From contig CAVZOJ010000007.1 in assembly GCA_963776845.1 (NCBI GenBank), positions 1-64,000 on the forward strand: a stretch of DNA of 64,000 bases, written 5' to 3'. This DNA comes from Roseitranquillus sp963776845. GTDB lineage: Bacteria > Pseudomonadota > Alphaproteobacteria > Rhodobacterales > Rhodobacteraceae. Numbering within the stretch: the first letter of the stretch is position 1; each line of letters starts with the position of its first letter. Shown in pieces: positions 55,187 to 64,000 of the stretch. The position numbers and the translations under genes were made by a program. Below the pieces are notes generated by a model. The model was not told the DNA's origin. It did not search any database and worked only from the letters and a program-made list of their open reading frames with translations.

Positions 55187-55780
55187 TCAGTTCAGGGGGA
55201 TCTCGTTTCCGCTCTTTCCATCCTGATACCGGTCCGAGAGGCGGCGGTATTCGCCTCGGATCGCGACGATCCGAGCCTCAAGCTGATCTCTCTGTGGCGA
55301 TGCACGCGGCAGCAGATCGGAGATCTGTCGCGCGGTCCAGAAGGCGTTGCTGCGCCGGTACATCCCGGGCTGGAGTCCGAACACCTCCTCCAGGATGCGC
55401 AGATCGTGCGGGATCGCGAACTTGTCGCGGCTGTCCTCGTGACTGAAGAGGTAGTGGATGTTGTCAAACCCCGCCCAGGTGATCGCCGAAAGACACATCG
55501 TGCAGGGCTCGTGCGTCGACAGAAACAGCAGCGCAGACGTCTCCGGACGGTGCTGGCGCGGCAACTCGTAGAACCGCTTGAGCGCATGGATCTCGCCGTG
55601 CCACAGCGGGTTCTCGGTCTCGTGGTTGGTCTCGGCCAGCACCACCTCGCCGGTCTTGCGATCAAGGAGCGCCGCGCCGAAGACCTTGTTGCCGGCCGCA
55701 ACGCCTTCGCGCGTCTTCGGCAGGATAGCATGCTCGATTGCGGTCAGAAGCCAGTCGATCGTTCTCGTGTCGTCGGTCAC
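55187..55780 (-). CDS. Cytidine/deoxycytidylate deaminase-family nucleoside deaminase
   Basis: A 197-residue protein with the zinc motifs HGEIHALKRF (HxE) and EPCTMCLSAI (PCxxC). It resembles the guanine/tRNA-adenosine deaminase superfamily, but the long C-terminus (GMYRRSNAFWTARQISDLLP) is unlike TadA. The exact base deaminated is uncertain. Confidence 0.82.
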   Translation of the reverse strand: MTDDTRTIDWLLTAIEHAILPKTREGVAAGNKVFGAALLDRKTGEVVLAETNHETENPLWHGEIHALKRFYELPRQHRPETSALLFLSTHEPCTMCLSAITWAGFDNIHYLFSHEDSRDKFAIPHDLRILEEVFGLQPGMYRRSNAFWTARQISDLLPRASPQRDQLEARIVAIRGEYRRLSDRYQDGKSGNEIPLN

Positions 55781-55822
55781 ATCACCCCCCGAAACTGCCT
55801 AGATCGCCGACTGTCTTCCGCA

Positions 55823-57637
55823 TTACTGATGCAGCGGGACCTCGCCGCGGCCGCGGCGCCGGCAGAGGGCAAGGGCGGCCATCACGAGCCCGACATGGCT
55901 GAAGGCCTGGGGGAAGTTGCCCAGCATCTCGCCGGTCTCGACGTCGACTTCCTCGGCCAGCAAGCCGAGATCGTTCGAGACGTCGATCAGCTTGTCGAGC
56001 AGCGCTTCCGCCTCGGCGACGCGGTCTTGCAGGGCGTAGACCTCGACCAGCCAGAACGAGCAGAGCAGGAATGCCCCCTCATGGCCCTCGAGCCCGTCGT
56101 GGCCGTCGGTCTGATAGCGCAGCAGGAAGCCGCCGATGTCGAGTTCACGCTCGATCGCGCCGACGGTGCCGGTCATCCTTTGGTCGAGCGGCGGCAGGAA
56201 GCCGACGAGCGGAAGCATCAGAAGGCTCGAGTCGACGGTCTCGCTGCCGTAGTACTGCGTGAACGTCCCCAGCCGCTCATCGAAGCCGCGGGCACAGACC
56301 TCGGCATGGATTTCTTCGGCCAGGTCGCGCAACCGCCGCTCCTCCGCCGCGTCACCGACCGACCTCGCGGCCTTGGCGGCATGGTCGAAGCCGACCCACG
56401 CCATCACCTTGGAGTAGACGAAGTGCTGCCGGTCGCCGCGCACCTCCCAGATGCCCTCGTCGGGCTTGCGCCAGGAGTCTGCGAGAAACTGCATGATGAC
56501 GCGGCGGTAACTGGCCTCGCGCGGGTGCGGCGGCAGCCCGCGTCGCGTGGCGAGGGCCAGCACGTCCGCAACCTCGCCGTAGACGTCGAGCTGGAACTGG
56601 TCGGCGGCCGCGTTACCCACGCGAACCGGCGCCGAGTTGGCAAAGCCCGGCAGCCAGTCGACCTGCCACTCCGTCAGCAGCCGCTCTCCGGCGAGGCCGT
56701 ACATGATCTGCAGCTGGTCGGGCGACCCGGCAACGGCGCGAACGAGCCAGTTGTGCCAGGCCTGTGCCTCGCGTCTGAGGCCGGTCTCCAGGAACGCCTG
56801 CAGGGTGAAGGCCGAATCGCGCAGCCAGCAGAAGCGATAGTCCCAGTTCCGGCTGCCCCCCATCTCTTCGGGTAGCGACGTGGTGGCCGCTGCGGCAATG
56901 CCCCCCGAAGGAATGTATGTCAGCGCCTTCAGCGTCAGGAGCGAGCGGAGCACAGCCTGTCGCCGGTGCGGACGCATTCGCGACGGCAGGGTGATCCGGT
57001 CGGTGAACGCGTCCCAGTAGGCGCGAGTTTCCTCCAGGGCGGCACCGGCATCGACAGGCGACGGCTCCTTCCCATAGGAGCGGCCGTGCGACAGCACGAA
57101 GTCCGCCACCTCGCCTTCGGCGACCGTGAACGTGCCGACCGTGTGCAGGTCCTCCCCGTGCAGATCGACGCGGGTGCGGAGAATGAACATGTCCGGTCCG
57201 GCGATCGCGTGCCACTCGTGCGGTCGCACGTGCTCGACCCACGGCACCGTCCGGCCGTAGTCGGCGCGGATGGCGAGGTCGCACTCCATCTCGACCCGTC
57301 CGCTCAGCCCCTCGACCCGGCGGATCAGCGCGGGCGTCCCCTCCATCATCGCCATGAAGTCGAGCACGCGAACCTTCCCGCCCTCGCTCGCGTGCGTCGT
57401 CGCTAGGATCATCGAGTGGCCCTCGTAGCACCACTCGGTCTCAGGCTCGTCCGTCGGTGACAGCAGCCAGCGCCCGTTTTCGCGCGTGCCAAGGAGCGCG
57501 GCGAAGAATGCCGGAGAGTCGAGGCGCGGCCAGCAGAGCCAGTCGATGGAGCCCCTGCGAGAAACGAGCGCACATGACCGGCCATCGGCGAGGAGCCCGT
57601 AATCTCCGATTGAGCCGTGCTCGGCCACTTTCAGCAT
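55823..57637 (-). CDS. Glycoside hydrolase family 15 (glucoamylase/trehalase-like)
   Basis: A 604-residue cytosolic protein starting MLKVAEHGSIGDYGLLADGR. It has the N-terminal beta-sandwich and a helical barrel with NWDYRFCWLRDSAFTL and KPDEGIWEVRGDRQHFVYSK, whose Glu is the expected general acid; LAEEVD supplies the expected base. Bacterial members hydrolyse trehalose or alpha-1,4 glucans. ATG 57637 chosen as the family start. Pairs with the neighbouring GH31 gene. Confidence 0.9.
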   Translation of the reverse strand: MLKVAEHGSIGDYGLLADGRSCALVSRRGSIDWLCWPRLDSPAFFAALLGTRENGRWLLSPTDEPETEWCYEGHSMILATTHASEGGKVRVLDFMAMMEGTPALIRRVEGLSGRVEMECDLAIRADYGRTVPWVEHVRPHEWHAIAGPDMFILRTRVDLHGEDLHTVGTFTVAEGEVADFVLSHGRSYGKEPSPVDAGAALEETRAYWDAFTDRITLPSRMRPHRRQAVLRSLLTLKALTYIPSGGIAAAATTSLPEEMGGSRNWDYRFCWLRDSAFTLQAFLETGLRREAQAWHNWLVRAVAGSPDQLQIMYGLAGERLLTEWQVDWLPGFANSAPVRVGNAAADQFQLDVYGEVADVLALATRRGLPPHPREASYRRVIMQFLADSWRKPDEGIWEVRGDRQHFVYSKVMAWVGFDHAAKAARSVGDAAEERRLRDLAEEIHAEVCARGFDERLGTFTQYYGSETVDSSLLMLPLVGFLPPLDQRMTGTVGAIERELDIGGFLLRYQTDGHDGLEGHEGAFLLCSFWLVEVYALQDRVAEAEALLDKLIDVSNDLGLLAEEVDVETGEMLGNFPQAFSHVGLVMAALALCRRRGRGEVPLHQ

Positions 57638-57803
57638 TACCGTGTCTCTCGCCTCAGTAGACGCGCACATCTTCGCGGAAGCGAGCGGCGCGAAGAAGCG
57701 TCAGCTGCCAGCAGGCCACTCGTGCCGACGTCTCCAGCCGACGACGCACGGCACGATTAGTCAAGGTGCGCCAAATTCGTCGGCGACCGAGCGAACAGGT
57801 GCT

Positions 57804-60800
57804 TCAGAATGAGCCGTAGGTGCTGCCCGAGAAGCCTGACGCCGCGGTTGCGTGGCGATTGTTGGCTCCCGGCTGCCAGTCGGGCGAACCTCTGCCGTCC
57901 TCGCGCCTGCGGAGGCACTTCCACTCAAAGGCGGTACGCGGCGGAAGACCATCGAATACGCCCGTCCAGACCGGCTCCGACGGTCCGGGGCCGAAGTGCG
58001 CCGGCGGCGGGTTGACGATGTAATCGAAGTAGACATTGGGGTCGAGTCGACGCGCCCCGGCCGGATCCCATGCGCCGAGCTCCGGCAGCGAGCCGACAAC
58101 ATAGACGCTCTCGCCCGGGACCGTCCTGCCGCGATCGCAGACGAAATTGACCGAAGCCGACGTCGCCACCGGCGATAAGACGACCTCAAAGATCTTCTCG
58201 GTGCCGTAGACCGGCAGCGGCGGCGACTTCGCGATGACGAGGTTCGGCCCCGCGTTGCGCCAGCCGCTGTCCGATGCCGCGAAGGCATCTGGATCATCGA
58301 CCTCCGCCAGAGGCAGACCGTCGAGCGTGACTCCGGTCGCCTCCAGCCCGTCGACGACGAACTCGACGATGTTTGACCGCTCCACCGACGCGCCCGGGAA
58401 ACGCCCGCCAACGTCCGAGGCCGCGCCGATCGTCACGCGGGCGGAACCTTCGCCGCTGCCTTGGCGCAGTTCCGTGGTTCGGTATCGATACGTCGGACGC
58501 CCGTCATCGTCATATCCCAAGGTCGTGCCGTCGTCCTCGTACAGCGTGAAGTTCGTCGGCTCGGAGCTGGCGTAGACCCGCACGATCAAGTCGTCGTTCG
58601 GCGCGCCGGCATCTCGGGTCCCAAACGCGTCCCGCGTTGCAACATCGACAAGCATCTTAGGCAGGATCGCCCCCGCGCGGACGAAGGTCGGCAGCCGAAA
58701 GAGTCCGTCGCGGTAGGTGGGCACGCCGGCAACCTGTCCGCCGCCGTGCCATTCGTTGGTGTGATAGTTCGCCCAGCGCCCGGCGGGCAGGTAGACGTCG
58801 CGGCGGTACTCTCCGTGCTGCGCGACGATGCCGACAAGGATGTCGCGGCCGATGAGCTTTTCGTGTCCGACGCGCCGAACAACAGGGTCGTCCTGATAGT
58901 AAAATACCAGAGGCGGCATCACCGGCTCCCCGAACAGGTGCGCCCGGTAGGCGAGCGAATAGTAGTACGGGATCAACTCGTAGCGCTGTCGCAGGTTCGC
59001 GCGGTTGCTCGCCACGTGGCCGACGAGGTGGGGCGCGGTGTCATAGGGCGGGTCGACCACGACGAACTCGTTGTCGGTGTGCGGCCGGACCGGCACGTCG
59101 AACCAGCTGCCGTTCGCCAGCCACTGGGTGTAGAGTTCGTCCTGATACCCGCGGTAGCTGCCATGCCGGTCGTTATAGGGCATCGTCTCGCGCCGGAAGC
59201 CGCCAATGTCGGCGCCGTAGTAGTCGATACCCGACATCGACATGTGCATCTGCGCGTTCATGTGAGTTGCGAGCGAGTAGAGGTTCGCGGCGATGTCCCC
59301 AGACCACATCGCCGCGCCGTAGCGCTGCGTCCCGGCGGCCCCCGAGCGGGTCAAGATGAACGGCCGGGGGTTCACCACACCGAGGCCGTTCGCCTCCCCC
59401 GCCCGCGCCGCATAGCCATCCCAGATCGCCTTGTTCCACATGAGGTTGTAGAGGTTGTGGATGTCGGCGTGATCGGTCTTGCCGGGCTCGACGCCGTCGT
59501 AGCAGGCGGCCGGATCGAACGTCTCGGGCTCGCCGAGATCGGTCCAGTGCGCGGTCAGCCCGAGGTCGGAGAGGTTCGGGTGTCGCCGCTCCTCGTGGAT
59601 CCAGGCGCCTGCCTCGGGGTCGGACCAGTCGACCATCCGGCCGACGCCCCAGAAGCCGGAGATGCCGCTGGCCGGCTGCCCCTGCCGCGCGGGGTCGCAG
59701 CGCCCGTCGGTGCGCAGGTAAGCGGTCAGGTCCGCCGGCATCTCGGCGAAGGTGTCGGTGGTGTTGGCGATGTAGGATTCCTCGATCGCGACCAGGCCGA
59801 GGTCGTCAGCCGCGTATTCCGCTATCCGGGCGCCGGGGTCCGGGAACGAATACGGATTGTCCGCCAGCCCGGGCTCCTGATCCTCGTCCCAGTCGAGGCG
59901 GCCCATCTCGCTCTCGCTCGGGTCCGTTGGAACGACGCCGCCGAACCAGTTGAGATCGAGGACGAAGCCATCGACCGGGAACTCCGCCGCCCTCAGCCCG
60001 TCGCGCAGCGCGTCGATCTCGCCCCAGCCGTCGTAACCGAACTCGCTGACCCAAAGACCGAAGGCCTTGCGCGGCGGCACCGGAGGGCGGCCGGTCAGCT
60101 CCATGTAGTCCGCGCGCAGGTCGGGCAGGTCCGGCCCGGCCATCACGTAGAACCGCAGGTGGTCGCCGAACATCCGCGCTTGCCACCAGAACGCGGTGAA
60201 GTCCCACGTCTGCTTGTAGACGTTGTCCATCATCAGGGCGAAGTTCCGCCCATCGCCGACTGCATACATCACGGGAATCTGGACGTTGCCGACGGCCGCC
60301 TGCTCGAAACCCATGAATCCGTTGCCGAACAAGCCCTCTCCTTGACGGACGCCGAGCGATGTCCAGTCGCCGTCGGAACTCCCCGGTTCCTTGAACTGCT
60401 GCCCCAGTCCGTAGACGTGCTGGATTTCGCTCGGGTCGATGTCCAAGCCCTTGAGAGGTTGCGTGAGCGCCGCCGGGCAGAGCGTCGTCAGATACCCCTG
60501 CTCCAAGTGCTCGAGCCGGATGCAAAGATTGCCGGCATCTATCTCGACACGAAGCTCGGCCGTCTCGATGCGCGCGCCGTCGACCGAAACGTCCGTCCCG
60601 CCCTCATGGCTCATCTTCAGGATCATCGGCGAGGCGTAGATCGCCTCGCCCTCACCAGGCCGGGTGCCGAGGGCGGACACCTCAAAGTGAATGAGGTCAT
60701 CGTCCAGTACGTCCGCCACCACGTATCCGGCGGCGCCCGAAACCGATAGCCTCTCGACCTGCGCCGATGCCGCCGATGCCGCCGATGCCGCCGATTTAAG

Positions 60801-60845
60801 GGTGCTGGCGAGGACCAGCCAACCGAAGAACCCGATCCGCGACAT
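57804..60845 (-). CDS. Secreted GH31 alpha-glucosidase with C-terminal CBM20
   Basis: A 1013-residue protein. ATG 60845 follows a GGAGGGCG ribosome site and opens a signal peptide carrying a repeated Ala-Ala-Ser tract. The GH31 barrel covers roughly residues 200-640: FVLDLNWFGGV holds the expected nucleophile Asp, and RYGAAMWSGDIAANLYS and DYYGADIGGF follow. The last 110 or so residues (SVNFVCDRGRTVPGESVYVV, GSLPELGAWDP, FEWKCLRR) are a starch-binding CBM20. It would release glucose from extracellular or periplasmic starch-like glucans. Confidence 0.9.
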   Translation of the reverse strand: MSRIGFFGWLVLASTLKSAASAASAASAQVERLSVSGAAGYVVADVLDDDLIHFEVSALGTRPGEGEAIYASPMILKMSHEGGTDVSVDGARIETAELRVEIDAGNLCIRLEHLEQGYLTTLCPAALTQPLKGLDIDPSEIQHVYGLGQQFKEPGSSDGDWTSLGVRQGEGLFGNGFMGFEQAAVGNVQIPVMYAVGDGRNFALMMDNVYKQTWDFTAFWWQARMFGDHLRFYVMAGPDLPDLRADYMELTGRPPVPPRKAFGLWVSEFGYDGWGEIDALRDGLRAAEFPVDGFVLDLNWFGGVVPTDPSESEMGRLDWDEDQEPGLADNPYSFPDPGARIAEYAADDLGLVAIEESYIANTTDTFAEMPADLTAYLRTDGRCDPARQGQPASGISGFWGVGRMVDWSDPEAGAWIHEERRHPNLSDLGLTAHWTDLGEPETFDPAACYDGVEPGKTDHADIHNLYNLMWNKAIWDGYAARAGEANGLGVVNPRPFILTRSGAAGTQRYGAAMWSGDIAANLYSLATHMNAQMHMSMSGIDYYGADIGGFRRETMPYNDRHGSYRGYQDELYTQWLANGSWFDVPVRPHTDNEFVVVDPPYDTAPHLVGHVASNRANLRQRYELIPYYYSLAYRAHLFGEPVMPPLVFYYQDDPVVRRVGHEKLIGRDILVGIVAQHGEYRRDVYLPAGRWANYHTNEWHGGGQVAGVPTYRDGLFRLPTFVRAGAILPKMLVDVATRDAFGTRDAGAPNDDLIVRVYASSEPTNFTLYEDDGTTLGYDDDGRPTYRYRTTELRQGSGEGSARVTIGAASDVGGRFPGASVERSNIVEFVVDGLEATGVTLDGLPLAEVDDPDAFAASDSGWRNAGPNLVIAKSPPLPVYGTEKIFEVVLSPVATSASVNFVCDRGRTVPGESVYVVGSLPELGAWDPAGARRLDPNVYFDYIVNPPPAHFGPGPSEPVWTGVFDGLPPRTAFEWKCLRRREDGRGSPDWQPGANNRHATAASGFSGSTYGSF
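60763..60795. repeat. Nine-base tandem repeat in GH31 signal peptide
   Basis: The unit gccgatgcc is repeated 3.67 times and encodes Ala-Ser-Ala on the minus strand. Being nine bases, gain or loss would lengthen or shorten the signal peptide without shifting the frame. Confidence 0.8.
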
Positions 60846-60933
60846 GCCGCGCCCTCCATGGAGCCTGAATGGCACCATCCTAGCCGAATCCGGATGCGGT
60901 GTCTGCGCCTCCCGGGGTGGCGGGCGATACCTC

Positions 60934-63562
60934 CTACTCGGCGGCGTAGCGGCTGCCGGGCGCCGCCGACACTGCCTCGTTCAAGGCCGCGATCAGTTCC
61001 GCCCGCTTGATCGGCTTTGGCAGGAAAGCGGTCATGCCCGCATCGAAGCAGCGCCTCCGATCCTCCTCGAAGACGTTGGCGGTCAGCCCGATCACCGGGC
61101 ACGACGCCGACCCCCGCTCCAACTCGCGGATCTCCCGAGTCGCCGTCAGACCGTCCTTCACCGGCATCGAGACGTCCATCAGGATCGCGTCTGGTCGCGC
61201 GGCCACAAAGGCATCCACGGCGGCCTGTCCGTTCTCCGCAAACCGGACGTCGAGGCCTGCGTCGGCGAGAAAACGAGCGATCAGAAACCGATTGGTCTTG
61301 TTGTCTTCTGCCACCAGGACGCTCCGTCCTGACAGATCGCCCGCACCCGCGCGGTTGGACGGCGCACCACGAGTCTGGGTCTTCTCTGCCTCGAGCAGCG
61401 GCAGGCGAACACTGAAAGTCGATCCCTTGCCGTCTTGCGATGTGACGACGATGTCGCCCCCCATCGCGCGCGCGAGCATCCGGGAGATCGTGAGGCCGAG
61501 CCCCGTTCCGCCAAAGCGGCGGCTCGTCAGGCCGTCGGCCTGCGTGAAGCTTTCGAATACCGCCTCGACCCGGTCAGGTGCGATCCCGATACCGGTGTCC
61601 GTTACAAGGAACTCCACCATGCCGTCCGGCGCCGCCCTGACATGAAGTTCGACGCTGCCGCTCTCGGTGAACTTGATGGCATTCCCCGTGAGGTTCAGCA
61701 GAATTTGGCGCAGGCGCCCGACGTCGCCGGAAAACGAGCACGGGAGATCCGGTGCCACGCCGCCGCCGATCCGCAGATTTTTTCGCGCGGCTGCAGGGCG
61801 CATCAGACGAACGACGGATTCCACGGTCTCGGCCACGTCGAAGCCTTCCTCGACGAAGTCGACGCGCCCCGCCTCCAGACGTGTCAATTCCAGGATGTCG
61901 TTGACGATCGTCAGCAGCGCCTCGCCGGACTGCACGAGGGTTGAAACGTAGTCCTTCTGCATTGCATCCAGCTGACCCTCCGCGAGCAGATCCGCCGTCC
62001 CGATGATGCCGTTCAAGGGGGTGCGGATCTCGTGGCTCATGGTCGCGAGGAACTGGGTCTTCGCCTGCAGCGCCTCCTCGGTCACGGTCTTCGCCTCGGC
62101 AAGTTCGGCCTCGCGACGCTTGGCCTCCGAGACGTCACGCGTCACGTTGATGTGGCCTGACAGGTTGCCGCCGTCGTCCGTCAGCGGCGTGATGCTCGAA
62201 CTCGATCCAGATCGGTTCCTTGTCTTTTCGAAGCAGCAGAAGCTCGGCCCGGATCGACGTGCCGTCGCGGATCGAGCGCGAGATTCTCTGGCGCATGTCG
62301 GGATCATTGGGCGGGTCGGCGAAGAAGCCGATCGTCTTCTGGCCGACGATCTCGTGGTGCGCCAATCCGGTCATGTGCGACAGCGCATCATTGACGTACT
62401 CGATGCGACCCGCTTTATCGGCGATGAGGATGCCGTCGTTCGCGTGCTTGGCGACGAGCGAAGCTCGCTGCAGTTGCTCCTCCCGCGCCTTCGCTTCCGA
62501 GATGTCGCGGCATACGCAGACATGCCCGTCCGGCTGCCCCAGGTCGTCGACGAGAGGTGAAATGATGATTTCGTTCCAGACCAGGCGGCCGCCCTTGGCG
62601 CGCGTCAGGATCTCTGTTCTTATCGGATGTCGCGCAGCGACAGCAGCCTCGATGTCTTCGGCCCGTGCCTTGTCGTCGCTGGGAAAGAGATCCCGCGGGT
62701 GGCGCCCGAGCGCCTCCTGCTGGGTGTAGCCGAACATCGAGGTGAAGGCCTCGTTGACGTACTCGATCCTGTCGTCGACGCCGGTGATGAAGACGCTGTC
62801 GCTGGCATGCCGCGCGACCTGCGCAAGCCGACAGTTCTCGGCCTCGCGCTCCGCAAGTCTCTGCTGCGCCTCTTCGGCCTCGATCGACTTCAGCAACAAA
62901 TCGCGGCGAGACGCGACCCCACGCTTGAAGCCAGTGCGAAAGTTGACCGTGGCCAGCCAGATAAGCAGCGATGCGACCATGACCGCCGTGACCTCGCTTG
63001 CGAACAGACGCGGATCGACGCCGGTTGCCAGGTCCGTAATGAGGATGGTGATCGCTGCGATGAAGTAGACCCCGAACCGTGAGGCTGCGAGACGGGGGAC
63101 GTGAGAGAAGGTCACGCCTGCGTTCAACGCGCCGCCGGCAATAATGACGATCAGGATCGCAAGGCCGGAAGGCTCCTCCAGGTTCCAGAACATGAGCCAG
63201 ACCGCGCCGACGCCGGTCAGCGCCTGCGTCATCGCCGCCAGCATGGGCACACCGCGCTGGTGGTATGGCAGCTTCCCGTCCGGGTGCAGTTCGATGAGGC
63301 GCCGGAGCATCAGGCACTCCAAAGCCTCGCCACCGACGAACATGACCAGCGCCGCCAGAGCGATCCCTGGACCCAACAGCAACGACAGCGCGAGCACGCC
63401 GGCCAGCGAGAAGACCTGCCGCATCCAGAACGACGCGATCCGCCCGCGGGCATATCGGGCGAACAGTCCCTCGGGGCTGTGGTTGGCCTCGAAACGCTCA
63501 AGCTGGCACCTCGGCCGGCACTCGTCACGCATTGCGGTTGGCCTGATCGCGAGTCGGTCCAT
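60934..63562 (-). pseudogene. Hybrid PAS sensor histidine kinase with one frameshift
   Basis: ATG 63562 opens MDRLAIRPTAMRDECRPRCQ; about six membrane helices follow (residues about 45-200), then two PAS domains (ARHASDSVFITGVDDRIEYV, AKHANDGILIADKAGRIEYV). An extra base at about 62194 breaks the frame after WIEFE. The rest, ITPLTDDGGNLSGHINVT onward, has the H-box FLATMSHEIRTPLNG, the ATP-binding DTGIGIAPDRVE and GGTGLGLTISRM boxes, and a receiver with LMDVSMPVKDGL. Removing one base restores a full hybrid kinase. No output partner is adjacent. Confidence 0.85.
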
Positions 63563-63666
63563 GCAGCGTGTCTTGACGCGTCCGAGTAAAGCAATGGTGG
63601 AGAGGCGCCGCCACGCCCCGCCGGCGTCACCGCAGCGCATCCGATTTCGATGCGGGTGCCCACACG

Positions 63667-64000
63667 TTACCGCGGAAGATACCTCTCGATCACATCCCAG
63701 CCACTCTCAGAGGTCAAACGCCTGAGCAGCGACACGTCCACCCGTTCGGCCATCGCGGCTCCCGCCGGGAACGCGATTGCCACGTAGTGAGGGTCGAGCT
63801 GCGTCGTGCGGACGATGAAATCGAAGCCGCGGGTCTCGTTGACAACGTAGCGCAGAGCCGGCGCTGCCGCTGCCACGACCTCCACTTCGCGTTCATCGAG
63901 CGCACGAAGAGCCGCCGCAACGTCGGTGAACAGCCGCGGCTCGACCCCCTCGCGCCGCAGGAACACCGCCGCAGCGTCGCCTTCCACCGCAGCCACCTCC
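63667..64000 (-). CDS. Solute-binding (family 3) domain protein, partial at window edge
   Basis: The last 110 or so residues of a protein whose start lies beyond the window. EVEVVAAAAPALRYVVNETR, GFDFIVRTTQLDPHYVAIAF and VSLLRRLTSESGWDVIERYL fit the C-terminal lobe of amino-acid-type binding proteins, sometimes fused to ion channels or kinases. It ends at a TAA at 63667. Nothing can be said of the N-terminus. Confidence 0.7.
   Translation of the reverse strand, partial: EVAAVEGDAAAVFLRREGVEPRLFTDVAAALRALDEREVEVVAAAAPALRYVVNETRGFDFIVRTTQLDPHYVAIAFPAGAAMAERVDVSLLRRLTSESGWDVIERYLPR

Noticed and set aside
55121..56875. A 584-codon plus-strand open frame
   Set aside because: Antisense to the deaminase and GH15 genes, no recognisable motif.
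58461..60749. A 762-codon plus-strand open frame
   Set aside because: Complete antisense shadow of the GH31 gene with low-complexity Val/Arg/Asp translation.
1..64000. tRNA, rRNA or CRISPR genes
   Set aside because: Scanning by eye found no cloverleaf, rRNA core sequence or regularly spaced repeats; a covariance-model scan would be needed to exclude a tRNA fully.

Overview
The window is high-GC DNA from an alphaproteobacterium, most likely Rhodobacterales-like. The wording of UvrB, the class I lysyl-tRNA synthetase, the NDUFS4-type complex I subunit, a DUF6481 protein and a PQQ-dehydrogenase/ABC-transporter cluster all point that way. The family-level assignment is inference. I recognised no rRNA, tRNA or CRISPR array.

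Layout. 1-2940: remnants of IS110 and IS481 elements, then a truncated DNA methylase joined to a DUF5681 gene. 3038-4261: an EAL-domain c-di-GMP phosphodiesterase. 5169-11695: a periplasmic alcohol-oxidation locus. A cytochrome c and a protease-dead S2P-like membrane protein face a PQQ dehydrogenase, two solute-binding proteins and an ABC exporter-type transporter. 12035-21433: a graveyard of insertion sequences (IS5, IS21, IS1634 split by IS110, IS3, IS110) holding broken thermonuclease, M15 peptidase, DUF6362 and Uma2 genes. 22007-29044: a compositionally distinct island of five tightly packed genes for secreted proteins. They are a lipoprotein-like gene, a GH19/peptidoglycan-binding/trypsin fusion, a trypsin-like protease, a triad-less protease homologue, and a large propeller protein with an M15-like tail. 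This island is the best candidate for an undescribed system. 29259-36621: two nested IS21 elements and two IS3-type elements. 36659-41883: small orphan genes, an ISAs1 remnant and a second broken Uma2 gene.

42012-64000 looks like ordinary chromosome: complex I subunit, uvrB with two frameshifts, a toxin-antitoxin pair, secreted and membrane proteins of unknown role, CHAD, DCC, lysK, TerB, HtrA-like protease and deaminase. It continues with GH15 and GH31-CBM20 alpha-glucan enzymes, a hybrid histidine kinase with one frameshift, and a partial solute-binding protein at the right edge.

Functional themes. The PQQ locus would oxidise an alcohol or aldehyde in the periplasm and pass electrons to its cytochrome c. 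The secreted-hydrolase island may act on peptidoglycan and proteins outside the cell. GH15 and GH31 would break down alpha-glucans. The left two-thirds is strongly shaped by transposition, and nested insertions give a relative order of events. Several conserved genes on the right carry single-base frameshifts, which may be assembly errors rather than real pseudogenes.
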